NCBI GenBank assembly: GCA_003971905.1 | Contig: RSEE01000084.1 | Span: 62,001 to 126,000 of the forward strand | DNA length: 64,000 bases | Reading direction: 5' to 3' | Origin: Moniliella sp. 'wahieum' | Taxonomy: Eukaryota; Basidiomycota; Moniliellomycetes; Moniliellales; Moniliellaceae | Shown: in pieces, positions 22,720 through 33,912 of the stretch | Numbering within the stretch: the first letter of the stretch is position 1 | How the letters are laid out: the number at the start of each line of letters is the position of its first letter | The notes under the pieces: generated by a model | What the model was told of the DNA's origin: nothing | The model's input: the letters and a program-made list of their open reading frames with translations, nothing else | Database searches by the model: none | Translations under genes and position numbers: made by a program

Positions 22720-25700
22720 TCAGATCTTCTTGCAGAAGGAGCAGTTGAGGTTGAGGGAGGAACGGAATGGCCGGCACGGCGATGAGTGCGACAAATACTG
22801 CGAACGCGAGGACAAAGAGGGCGCCATAGCGAATGACAATGGAGCGACGCTGTTTCCTCTGCCGGAGGGAGAAGATGGGCGACGAATTTGGCGTCCGGGA
22901 CGGAGCCAGAAGAGAATCATCGAGTGCATCCGGTTTAATGTACGGCACGAGCATGGGCAGCGAGAGCGCAAAAGGATGACGTGGCAGAGGATAAAGTCGC
23001 CCGAGTAACTGCTCATCTCGATGATCTTGACTACAAACTCGCGCAGTGGCTGGCTCCATGCGTGTCCGCCCAGCCCGCGCCCGTACCACCGTCCCGTCCA
23101 CCACGCCCGGTTAGTCTCGTCGTTCTTCATCTCGCGCGAGAGCACGAGCGCGATCAATTTTGAAAAAGGCGCGTTGGATCGCAATCACTGCAATCAGCCC
23201 TAGCACCGCATGCGACGCATTCCACAGCTCGACGAGCCAGACAAACTCAAAGATCACCACCATGCCCACCACGGCCAAAAAGTGCGCAATGGAGGCCATG
23301 ACCGAGCCAAACTTGACACAGTGGTTGCTCAGCCCAGGCCCGAGCGTCAAGCTGATCACAAAAGCACACCAACAGTACCGCCGCGTTCCACGCAATCGGG
23401 CACAAGGCAAAGATGGCGACGCGCGTGATGGCGCCCATGGGCGGATCGTTGACTCCGGGGAAGGATTTGACAAAGGCTAGGCCACCACAAGATCGCCGCT
23501 TGGGCTACCGGAGCAATACACTCGACAAACAAGATGGTGCGCCAGCCCGCACGAGGGATATCGCCCGCCAACTTTTCCGACGGATGGCCCAACCGTTTCT
23601 TCTTGTACCCAGTCACTTTTGTCCGACTCAGACGGCAGTAGCCCACCAGCTGTTCGCATGCGCACGACTGTTGCCCCGGCTCATCCAGCGCAAAAATTCG
23701 CGGTAATCAATAAAGAAGTCCGATAGGGAGAACTGGTGCGGGTTGAACACGTAGGGCGCAATGATGAGCGCAGTGATGCTGATCCAGAAGCTGGGTGGAG
23801 GGGAAGAGGAAGAAGAAGAGGAAGAGGTTAGTCGCTTGCTTGCCTCGACTGAACGAAGCGGGGGGGAGGGTTGAACATACTAGATCAAGTGCGGGAACCA
23901 GAGTGTCAAAGTCACGTAGAGGAGAAGGAGGGTGAGGCGCGTGCCCGAGTAGATCGAGGGACCAGCAAAGCGACTAAAGAGCAAGGCAAAGCTTTGTCGC
24001 GTTGTGGCAAACCCACGCCCAGTGGCAATGTAGCGAGCGCCGCCAAAGGTCAAGTTGGAGATGAGCGAGTTGGAGTAGATTTGGGTGGTAAACACTTCAA
24101 ACAGCGGGGACAGGGAGAGGATTTGTTTCAAGAGACGGACAAAGGCCGAGATGGCACCGCGTTCGCACAGCTCCGTCATAAACAGCGGCAAGAAGGCAAT
24201 GGCAAAGACGAGGAAGATGGAGATGATGGTGCGCTTGACCCAGGAGAAGACAGGAGTCAGGTAGTAGCAGCCGCTGGTGCCAATGATAAAGTTCTCGCTG
24301 TTGACGCGGCAGATGATCAGGGAACTGTTGAGCGTGCCAATAAAGACCATGGCGAGAACGAGGAGTTGCATACTAGCGATGACCATGCATTGTTGAGTGT
24401 GAAACCAGGGTGGCCATAGTAGAATGTGAGGAAGCGGTCCATGGGCAGCTGGGTGCCAATGTAATAGTACTCGCGCGACAGCAGCTGCTCGCCATCCGTT
24501 TCCGAGTTTGGTGGTAAAGTTGAGAATGGTGCCAAAGCCCAGGTCACGGCCCTTGCCACACTGGTAGTACTCGCAATGCTTGATGCGCCCACCGCGGGCA
24601 AACGCAGTCATGCCAGCGTAAATGTCCTCGTTAGGTGCAGCCCCTTTTGCGCCTTGGACACCCCGCCGCGCGTGGTCATAAAGATGGCGTTGAGGAAGTC
24701 CGGGTGTCCGTAGTGCAACTTGCCCCCGATCTGAGCCAGTCCACGACCGGTAAGCGTACCAAACGTTTGTTCCTTGCCTGCCGCATTGTCACCCAGCAAG
24801 CCAATGTTTTCCGAGTAAATGTACTCGCGTGCGCCGAGGATGGCAACGGGCGCCTGCGCGTGTTGCTGGTGGTTGGCGCCATACGGATCGGCGTTGGGCA
24901 CATTGAACGATTCAAACTCGCCCATGACCGCGCACTTTGAGGCACTCTTCCAGATAATTGTCCTGGTTGGCATCGATGCCTTGTACATACTCGCCGCGGT
25001 GGAAGATGATGGCATGGTTCTGGTTGTCCGACTTGCCGTCGCCCAAGATGGGTTGCCCGGCAACTCAATCTTGAATTTGGGACGGCGCTTGCCGTTGGGC
25101 AGCACTTCACTGTGACCGTCGACCAAGCAGGAGAACCAGCGCGACTCGCCACCCTCTTTGCGCGGTGCTTCTTCATCCAGGAAGGCAATTTGAAGATCGG
25201 ATAGGCGCGCAAGAGAACTCGGCATTCTCTTGCTCTTCCTTGTTGAACTTGGAGTAGCGCTGCATCGTAATCAGGTACTTGAACTTGCGCCGGCTCATCC
25301 GTTCCAGTTCGCGTTCCAGTTTCTCCGTGTTGCCACCAAACAGCTGCACCACTTCGGGGTTTTCCACCCGGTAGAGCAACTTGATCGCCTTGGCATAGTT
25401 CATGAATCCCGACGGTTCGGTACCGGTTGGGCGCGGAGCGACGCCCAAATCCGGGTACGCAGCGTATATTCCGGCGCGGCGCTCTTGAATCCAATGCAGT
25501 AAAACGGAAGGTCATCCGCTGCTTGCTGCTCTTGGTCGAGCCCTTCTATCAAACGGCGAGCTGCCAGCAAACGCAGCCGACTCTTCGGCCAAAATCTTGG
25601 TGTCTTTGACAAAGTTGTCCCATTCGATCGGGTGGAGCTGCTTGAGGTATTCGAGAAGAGTGACCCGCGTGTTCTGGTCCTCTTCGCGGATGATCTCGCG

Positions 25701-28157
25701 GAGCGAGAGGAGGATCTTTTCCGAGTAGTGGGGCGGTGAGAACCGTAAAGGTGGGCATCGCATCAATCGGGATGGGCTCAGGCAAGTCGAGGGTAAGGGA
25801 CTGAGCAAAGAAGCTGATGCGCCGATCGGCCTCGGATCCCTTGGGGAAAAATTCAGGCTTGGCTCCCTTGTCCTTTTGGCTGATGAAAAAGGCGGAGCAC
25901 GGAGCATGCGCTTGCCGTCGGCAGTGGGGACTTGGTGGTAGAGCAATCGTTGGACTGTTCAATGCTCAGCAGATGTTCTCGGTACATGGAGATGATGACC
26001 GCGTTCCAAATCTGGGATACAAGAATCTCTGGGCTTGTACTTCACCTCCATATCGGCGGTGGCAAGAAGCTTGGAGTAGATCCGCTTGGGCAAGCGTGGA
26101 ACACTTCGTTCCACGGCGTCCAAATCGAGATGCCATCCGGAAGGCCCAACCAATGCTGAAGACGGTACTCCAAATGACGTGCCAGAGTGTACGTGTCGAG
26201 GAAAAAGAGGACACAGTCCATGACAATCATAATGACCAGAGTAAAGATTGGTTGGTGCTGCACAGGTTGTGGCCAAAGACCGGTCCTCGCAGTGCTGAAC
26301 TGCATCTGCAGCATGATGGCCAACGGGTCACGGAACGAGAGCGTGAGGAAAAAGTACGACTCGGTAAATTTGCACCCAAAGATCAAGAGCCACAGAATGA
26401 TGCTGGCAGCGCGATGGGTGGCAGGAAGCTTGGGGTAGGAGGCAGTGAAGGTCTGACTGGCCAGGTACTTGCGCGACTTGCTGCCACTCGATCACCAAAC
26501 ATCCGACCACTGGGACGACCGCCAGAAAGGCTGTAATCACACCCGAAACGCCAATGTGCACGTAGCTGATAATGTCCGGGATGGTGCCAGAGTGAGAAAA
26601 GCCGTGGACATAGACGGCCGGAGCGATGGTCAGACCAAGCAGATCAAGAGGAAATGGTGCGGACGAAAGGTGGGCATTGTTGTGCTTGTTCCCACCCACG
26701 TATCCATACTCAAAGAACGTGGCAAACAACATGATCACCACCGACACTGCCCCACCCAAGCCCGAAGCAGTCAACTTTTGGGCGCTCGAAGGGGTCTGGT
26801 CAGTGTAGGCTTTGGGAGCGTTGGCGCTGCGGGCGGCACACACAGTGGTTAGGTTCATTCATCACTTCAAAAGGAAAAAAAAAGAAGGAGGGGAGGGGGG
26901 ATCGAACGTACGCAGTGTAGTACCAAAAGACCGAGATATGCAGAATCCAGATACGGTTGAAATTGACAACCAGATGCCCCCAGGAGCGGGACTCGCGGTA
27001 GTTTTTGACAAAGACATTGTTCCAATCAATCTTGTCAAACTTCATAAACCGCTGCTGGGGAGGGATGTCGACGAGGCGGGTGCGGTCCTGAAGGATGCGG
27101 AGAGATGCCTTCGGGATACCAGAAGAGCTGGTTGACATCATCGTATCCAATGATGTGATCGTGGTCCTTCTCTTTCTTGACAAACTTGCCATCTACCACC
27201 TCAAAGATCTGGTCGCGGAGGAATCGATAGAGCGGACGGACAACCGCGCGGAGAAAGAGACCCTCGGGGACCGGGTCGAGACGTTCTTGGCACTCGGGGC
27301 TGCGGTAGTAGTCGTCGGCACACTTGAAAATGAAGCAGAGACACTCGGGCACAAAGCGGACCTGTCCGCCTTCGCCCCAACACAGGAGCCACAGAGCAAT
27401 CTGGCGCAACCGATCATAGTCGTTCATCCGGTGCATCGCTTCGCGCCAGCGGACCGAGGCCGATTGGAGGCTCTTGGCGCTGGCGTCTGGATGGCTGCCG
27501 CGCCGCCACCGGTGCGACGCATGCTGGTTGCGCGGCTGAGCCCCGGATTCTGGGAGCGGCCAATGGCATCGTCCAGGTCGAGCTGGGAGGCAAAGTACCA
27601 CTTGCGGTAGTTGGCGTGCTCCCCCGATAAAGTCGGCGTGGAGTGTGGCGAGGGCCAAGGCAGGACTCATGCGGCTGGCACGACTATCGAGAAGGATCAT
27701 GAGGTGGTCGTACATGTTGCGCATGCGTCGCGTTGGAAGCCAAACTTGTTGGCGAGATCGATAAAGATGTCTTCGATCTCCTCCTTGGAGAGCGGAATGT
27801 CGTGGTCGGCAGCCCAGGCAGGGTAGGGCTCGCGCTGGCGCAGGGGGGGCGGGTCGGCAAAGGGGCTGGAGCCAAAGGTGCCGGTGACAGTGGCGCTGGG
27901 CGAGTAGGCGGTGGTGGCGGTGGCCGAGGGCGGATAGGGGGCGAGCTTCTGGCTGTGGCCGTCGCTGCTGCTGGTGGGTAGGGGTTGGGGTAGGCGGAGG
28001 GGGCGTCGGAGGCGGCATGGCCGCGCTCGCTGGAGAAGTAGCCGTCGTTGGAGAGGAAGGCGTCGGCGCTGCCGGGTTCGTCGGGATAGGGGCGGGCGAC
28101 GAGGTTGAAGGGGTTCTGGGGGCCGAACCCACCAGCAGCAGGCGGGCCGGCGGCCAT
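22720..28157 (-). CDS. FKS1: 1,3-beta-D-glucan synthase catalytic subunit
   Basis: Plasma-membrane enzyme that extrudes 1,3-beta-glucan for the cell wall from UDP-glucose, under Rho1 control. The protein starts [18 protein letters not shown] (ATG at 28157). A conserved soluble domain follows: [22 protein letters not shown] and [19 protein letters not shown]. Next come the first membrane block, hot spot 1 FLTLSFRDP (26324-26350), and the large cytosolic catalytic domain ([111 protein letters not shown]). The second membrane block holds FSWVKRTII at the hot spot 2 position (about 24222-24245). Introns are clear at 26827-26911 and 23791-23880. There are many single-base frame breaks. The end lies near 22720, beyond [18 protein letters not shown], but the last residues are uncertain. 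It is divergent from the Opy2-like gene. Confidence 0.93.
23791..23880 (-). other. intron in FKS1
   Basis: 90 nt, GTATGT donor and CACCCAG acceptor on the minus strand. It joins TLWFPHLI to [20 protein letters not shown]. Confidence 0.8.
26827..26911 (-). other. intron in FKS1
   Basis: 85 nt, GTACGT donor and CCGCAG acceptor. It follows [12 protein letters not shown]. Confidence 0.65.
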
Positions 28158-29091
28158 GGCGTGGGAGGGGGGAGTGGTGGTGGTGGGGGGGGGGGGGGGG
28201 GCGAATGCGGATGCGGATGCGGATGCGGATGGCGACGCCCCGGGCGGGCTTCGGGGCTTTGGGGGCTGGCGGTCGGCGGGGTGTGGGTGCTGGCCGCGGG
28301 TGGAGCGGGCCGGGCGAGGGGGCGCGGCAGCTGTGTGGCGCGCGCACCCTGGGCTGCCACCACAGCACACTCGCGCCCTGCGCTGGCGGCCCGCAGGCGC
28401 CCAGCGCATGTGCCCGCACTCGCCACGCGCGCAGCGCAGGGCCAGTGTGGGTGCCCACAAGCGCGAGACGCACCGTGTCGCACTCGCCCCGGCGGCACAC
28501 GGCCGCAGTGTTGGGCGCCGGTTGCGAATTCGGATGCAGCCGGCCGTGTGTCGGGCGAGGAGCGACGGGATGCTGCTGCACGGGCGCCGAGCGGAGCGTT
28601 GCGCAGAGCAGCACAGCGCAGCACAGAGCCACTGCGTACTCGCATGGCGTGTGCTTAGGTAAGACGGCAGCGCGGTGCCTGCTGCGGCTGCGGGCTGCCG
28701 ATCGGAGGGCGTGGGTGGGCGGGTGTGTGCTGGGTGGAGCTGCGGCAGAGAGCATGTGGACACTGGCCAGGTGGCGTGCGGCCACCGCGCTCGCTCCACG
28801 CACGCGTGCCTAAGCAGCCCGCAACGTCTCGACTCGCCAGCCGAGTCCAGCGCCCCGCGCGCAAAGCCCCAAGGCTGCCAGCTCCAAGCTCCCGGCCCCA
28901 GGCCCCTCCGCGCAGCGTGCGTGGCGGCTGCGCAGGCGGCGACCAGTGCCTAGTGGCCAGCACCCAGCAGCCACTACACGCAGCCCACGCCCTAGCCCCC
29001 ACACCAGCAGCCTCTCCGCCCCACCCCCACCTCCTTGCTGGACAAGGACCGCTCCCCACCCCGCCCCCACACTCCCCCACACTCCTTCCCC
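28158..29091. promoter_or_regulatory. divergent FKS1 / Opy2-like promoter region
   Basis: 934 nt, very GC-rich. Contains a G-run (28183-28201) and four CGGATG units (28202-28232) close to the FKS1 start. No gene seen. Confidence 0.5.
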
Positions 29092-31000
29092 ATGCGCACC
29101 CCCCCCACCCCGCGCCCCTTCGGCCACCCCCGCCACCCCCCCTCCCCCCACCCCCGTCCCCCCGCGACGACTGCACCTGTGGCCCCAACTACCACCCCGT
29201 CTGCCCCGCCGGCTGCGCCAACTGCGTCCAGCGCCTCGTCGCGTTCCCTGCGGCCGCTCCTGCCAGGACAACTACTGTGTCCCCCGCCCTCCCACAGCAG
29301 CAAGGGTGCCGCCATCGGCGGCGCCGTGGGCGGCGTGTGGGCGGCATCTTGGTCGTGCTGCTGGCCCTGTGGTTCTACCGCTCCCGCTCCCGGCGCAGGA
29401 AACTGGCTGCAGCGCATGCCCGCAACGAGGCGCGTCTCCGTGCTGCTGCTGCGGAAAAGTTCCGTCCGGGCCATCGCGAGCAAGCCGCCGCGGCCCCGAG
29501 GGGTCCCGTCCCGCCGCCTCGCGCGAGGGAGCCATTCCTCTCGCTGCCCCGAGCCGCATCATGCCTATCCAGATCCACCCACCCCATCCGGAACCGTGCC
29601 CACCGTGCCTGCCGCCGGCCCGGGCGCAAGCAGCGTTGCTCTCGTCCAGCCCGACCCTTCGGCGGCGGATGAGGAAACCGAGTATACCGAGCTCCGTCCC
29701 GATGGCTTGACCATGTACCGCCACCAAGACGAGGAGGAGGAGCTGGAAGACCAAGTCGGCACGCTGAATGCGCTGGAAAAACGTTTCTCCACTTCGGCCG
29801 CCACCCATCTGTCCCGGATCAGTGAACGGACCGAGTACGAGGAGGACTTGCACTCTGTCCGCTCTCGCCAGTCCCGCCTCACTGCCCGTGCGCCCAACTG
29901 GTCCAACCTCCCCCCGCTGCCCAGTCCGGCGCAACGCAGCGGGTTTGCTGTCCCTTCGCGTTCATCCGATGTCAGTCGGCCGTCCGACCCGTTTGGCGAC
30001 CATGCCTCGGTCCAAGCCTCCGCCTCGTACCACACCAGCCTCAGCCGCCTGCCTCTTCCGACGCCTCCCCCTCGCCCTCCCACTTGGGCGTGCGGGCAGG
30101 ACGGGCACCGTTTGTCGATTGGGAGTACCAGCTCGGGCGCCTCGGCCGCGTCGGGTGTGTCGGCGACGACGGCTGTGCCCGCCACGGTCACGCGAGTTCA
30201 GGTACAAAAGCCCGGCAAGGTCGAGCTGGTTCGTCGGCCATCTGCCAATCGGTCGACTGCCTCGGCAGAGCAAGACGGGGAGCTGCGGCCCGAGGCGGCT
30301 TCGTACGCCCTGCCTGCTCCGACCGAGCATGGCGAGGAAGAGAGTGGCGCTACGGCTGCTACGTCCGGTGACCTTGGGCCGCACGTGCTTGCCGCCGATC
30401 CGTTCCAAGATCCGCGCGATGTGATTGTGGTCACCCCGCACGATGGGGACCACCAGGACCGGGCGCAGTCGCTGCGGTCCATGGCGTCGGGCTCGACGGA
30501 GATGTCGGCTTCGTCGTTTGCCATCCCCTTGATCGACACGAGCAAGACGGGGGAGAGACGAAAGCGGCGCACCTGCATGCACCGGATGGAACACCGCTTG
30601 CACCTGCCGCTGCTTCGAGCGGTGCGGCGGGTCCCGGTTGAGCCTGGCGTTAGGCCCGTTGCACGAAGAGGGTACTGCGCCGCCAGCCTCGCATGCGCGC
30701 TCGGATTCGGGCCCCAGCTCCAGCTCCTACCGCAAACACTACCCTGTCTCGACCAAGGCGCTCCCGATTTCGCTCTCGTCCCACAGCGAGGAGAAACGGA
30801 ACAGCGCCGTGTCCAGGGTCACTACCGCCGACACGGTGGCCGGACTGAGCATGTTTGAGTTCGAGGTGCCACCGGGCTTGCCGCCCGACGCGACCCAGAC
30901 CGTTGCCCAGGTACGCGAGAAGGGTGAGCATGCCGGTTTCCCCGCCACCAACACCCCGCGCGAAGCTGCGACGGAGGACGACGAAGCCTACTCCTTCTAA
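29092..31000 (+). CDS. Opy2-like single-pass membrane anchor
   Basis: Opy2 recruits the adaptor Ste50 (with the MAPKKK Ste11) to the plasma membrane in osmosensing and invasive-growth MAPK pathways. A short Cys-rich ectodomain (CTCGPNYHPVCPAGCANCVQ, then CGRSCQDNYCVP in the next frame; 29170-29280) resembles the Opy2 family's CxxC-rich N-terminus. A glycine-rich junction (GAAIGGAVGG) and a membrane helix (GGILVVLLALWFYRS, 29340-29385) follow, with a basic stop-transfer (RSRRRKLAAAHARNEARL). The long acidic, Ser/Pro-rich cytosolic tail contains ETEYTELRPDGLTMY, LSRISERTEYEEDLHS, DPFQDPRDVIVVTPHD and STEMSASSFAIPLIDTS. Stop TAA 30998-31000 after DEAYSF. The start at 29092 is a guess, because the C-runs before the ectodomain shift the frame. 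It could be a related SKG6-type membrane protein instead. Confidence 0.5.
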
Positions 31001-31925
31001 CGCCGTGCCTCCTGCCGCCACCGCCTTGCTCCAGCCTGACGTTGGACGCTCAACGTGGGTTTGCGGTTGGCCTGTGGCCAACCCGTTCGCCCTGAGCCTA
31101 TGGTGGTTGGTGGTCTCCCCTTGGTCCGTGCCCCACCGGTTTGGGCTCGTTTCTCATCGTCAAAGTCTCTTACCTTCGTTTGATGGAACACTTGTCTCCC
31201 TCTTGATCCTCCCCTGCTGTTTGTGTGATATCCCCCTGTCCATTTTCCTCGTCCACGTCTTGACTCTTAACTCTTCACCCGTAACCTGATTCCCTCTCAC
31301 CGTTCCCTTTTCTTTTTCCTACCGTCCCGCCCTTTCCTTGCCCCAGCGTTCCCCCCCAGCGGCCATATGGATGCTGCCCTGTGAAACTATCTTGAAGTTA
31401 CACCTGAAGAGCCTGGTGCGCTTGGACGAAATGCCGCAGTCCACAGCACGGACCAGAGCACCTACTGGAACCACGAGCAAGCAGCCCGGCGCACTAGATC
31501 TGCGTAGGCAACCATTGCTAACAGCACGGGCATTGGCATTGGAAAGCTCCCCTCGACGCAGCCGCGACGAGGGCGAGGGGGACGGCTATGCTGGACTCGA
31601 GGTGGACATGCTAGTCGTGGACAGGAGACCGTCCTTGCCTCGGCCTCTCGCTTGCATCCTCAGCTGCGCCAAACTTTTGAGAGGGATGGCCTGTGCACGA
31701 TTGCATGTCCCAGGCACGGGGGCAGTGTGCCACTATTGCATCACTACGTCCCATCGCTCCTCGGCGCTCCTCAGCCTGCGGCTGGAGCGAGGCATTGAAG
31801 CTTGAAGCTTGGGCGCCCCGAGCTGCTGAGGCGGAACGTGCTTGCCTCGGTCGCCCGCCACGCCCGCCACTGTCTCCACCATCTCGTCCACCATCTTCAG
31901 CTCCTGCCGTTCCCGCCGCTCGAAA
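31001..31925. other. intergenic region
   Basis: No gene recognised. Pyrimidine-rich tracts at 31190-31350 probably belong to the 3' end of the Opy2-like gene. An AAGCTT word array lies at 31797-31810. Confidence 0.5.
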
Positions 31926-33151
31926 ATGTCGGTCCGCGCAGCGACCCATGCGGGCTCTTGGTACACGTCGAAGGGTACGCTCCCCCCCCTCTCCGCAACG
32001 CTTCACTTTGCTCTGAGGTGATGGTGAGGCAAGCCAGAGGCCTGAGGACTGAGAACTGAGGACTGAGGACTGACCCTCTCCAGCGCCGGCGCTGGACCAC
32101 TCTCTGACCCAATGGTTGGCCGCCGTTACGCCGGCTGGCATCCCCAGTGCGCACCAGGTCGTGTATCCCGAGCGGGCCTCTTCGGCCGAAGCGGAGGCGG
32201 AACGAATCACGTTGCCTGTGCCGGGGATCAAGGCGCTGATCGGGCCGCATGCCGGGTACGCCTATTCAGGCGCGGCGGCGGCGTGGGCGTACCAGTGCGT
32301 GGACCCGAGCTCGATCGAACGTGTATTTTTGCTGGGCCCGTCGCACCATGTGTACCTGCGCCAGTGCGCACTGTCAACCGCATCCCAGTACGCTACGCCC
32401 CTGGGGAACCTTGCGATTGACCAACAGAGTAAGTGGTTGCCGATGCGTGTGTGTGGCCATGCGGGACGCTGACGCGAATTGCTGCTCGCTAGCGCTTTCG
32501 GAGCTGCATCAGACAGGCAAGTTTGTACGCATGTCGTTGGCGGTGGACGAGGACGAACATAGTTTGGAGATGCACCTGCCGTACATTAAGAAAGTGTTTA
32601 CCAACCCGCACGTCCAACTGGTGCCCATCATGGTGGGCCATGTGCCAGCCGAGAGACGCATACGACCTATGGCCGAATCCTTGCTCCTACCTGGCCGACC
32701 CCAAGACCTTCTTTGTGATCAGCTCAGACTTTTGCCATTGGGGCGTCCGCTTTGACTACACCTTTTACCGTCCCTCCCCGCCGAACGCCCCACCTTTCTC
32801 CGTCCGGGCGAAAGCGTGCCGCGCGGCAAGGCGGCGCTCTGGGAATCGATCCGCGACTTGGACTTGGATGGCATCCAGGCCATCTCCCATGGCCCGCATG
32901 GCGCCCACGCACCGCGCCCTGCCAAGTCGGCCTCGGAGGCTGCCGCGGCGTTTCAAACGTACCTGACCGAAACTGAGAATACCATCTGTGGCGCCAAGCC
33001 GATCGGGTTGCTCTTGGCTGCGCTGGCCGAATTGGAGAAGACGGGGACCGCGTCCGAGGCACGGTTTGTGCGCTACGAGCAAAGTTCCCATGCCGAGGCG
33101 GTGAGAGACTCGAGCGTGTCGTACGCATCGGGCTATGTACGCTTGCTGTAA
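31926..33151 (+). CDS. MHO1: Memo/Mho1 family protein
   Basis: Member of the MEMO family, non-haem metal-binding proteins related to extradiol dioxygenases; linked to redox and cell-motility signalling in animals, poorly defined in fungi. Exon 1 (31926-31974) encodes [15 protein letters not shown], the typical family start. The rest gives [67 protein letters not shown] and the C-terminal [21 protein letters not shown]. The His residues of [23 protein letters not shown] and SDFCHWG are the conserved pocket residues. Introns: 31975-32083 and 32429-32492. Frame breaks lie near 32655 and 32790. Stop TAA 33149-33151. Confidence 0.9.
31975..32083 (+). other. intron 1 of Memo gene carrying a word repeat
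   Basis: 109 nt, GTACGC donor, CTCCAG acceptor. Most of its second half (32039-32073) is a tandem CTGAGGACTGAG array of the same design as the intergenic repeats. Confidence 0.8.
32429..32492 (+). other. intron 2 of Memo gene
   Basis: 64 nt, GTAAGT donor, GCTAG acceptor. It joins NLAIDQQ to [10 protein letters not shown] in frame. Confidence 0.85.
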
Positions 33152-33783
33152 CCTACGTCTCTCCCTCGCTCCGATCCGACCTAGATTCTCGATGTACCGA
33201 TGCACCTCTCCCTGGCCCCTTCTTCCCACTGTCCCCGCGCACTTCCCTGCTGTTCATGTACCTGCTCAGGAGCCTTCTCTGCCGCCCATCTCGTTCCGCT
33301 CCACCGTTGCTGCAGACGGCAGCAGGGCGGAAGATAAGAATGACACCACACAAGTTCCAGCCATGCGCATGGCGGGCTGGAAGGGACGGAAATAGGTGAG
33401 CCCGGAGGGTTAGCGGGTAGGTGGGCATCGGAGGGGACGAAGGACAGGGGGTGTTGAGCCTCTCAACACAACGGGGCACGGGACGCGCTGCCGTGCTGGG
33501 CGCCTCGTTTGGTCTTTGGCCGCCGCCGTTCCGCCCTGCCGCCTGCGTTCCGCCGCGCGATGACTCTGGCGAGCGCACTCAGACACTTGGAGCACGGGGG
33601 CAGTGTGGTGGAGAAAACCCGGACAGCCCGCAGGAAAAAATCGGTGGAAAAGGCCGGGGCAGCACGCAGCACCGCCGCTGCCATCCCCGCGCCGGCGCCG
33701 GAAGTGAATACTCGAGACCGTGCGCGTTTCCTTCTGCCCCCCCACCACCACCGCTGCCTCTGCCGCTTCCTCCCCTCGCGTTT
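33152..33783. promoter_or_regulatory. CPA1 upstream region
   Basis: Between the Memo gene and the CPA1 uORF. No gene seen. The leader directly before the uORF is C-rich (33735-33780). Confidence 0.45.
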
Positions 33784-33912
33784 ATGCGATTTTCCGCCCA
33801 GACCCGCGACGACTACATCTCGGACCAAGTTTACAAGACCCAGAATGATGCTGCCCAGCCTCAGCCCCCGCCCTGCCCCCGCCTGGTCCGCGGTGGTGCG
33901 TGCGCTGCCTAA
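33784..33912 (+). CDS. arginine attenuator peptide uORF of CPA1
   Basis: A small upstream frame begins 61 nt before the CPA1 start codon. It reads MRFSAQTR then DDYISDQVYKTQ. The core matches the fungal arginine attenuator peptide, whose family pattern is D-Y-(I/L)-S-D-x-(hydrophobic)-W-(K/R). That nascent peptide stalls the ribosome when arginine is high and represses CPA1/arg-2 translation. The Asp before Tyr, essential in Neurospora and yeast, is present (residue 10); the conserved Trp is replaced by Tyr (residue 17). The uORF AUG has TTT at -3 to -1, a weak context that allows leaky scanning, as in known cases. As written the frame runs 42 codons to TAG 33910-33912, overlapping the CPA1 start. 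Known peptides are 24-25 residues long. One inserted or lost base after 33820 would end it at TGA 33846-33848, so the length is uncertain. Confidence 0.85.
   Translation: MRFSAQTRDDYISDQVYKTQNDAAQPQPPPCPRLVRGGACAA

Noticed and set aside
27035-28645. 536-codon minus-strand frame
   Set aside because: Only its last part (about 27035-27430) is FKS1; the rest is a shadow frame of the FKS1 N-terminus and promoter.
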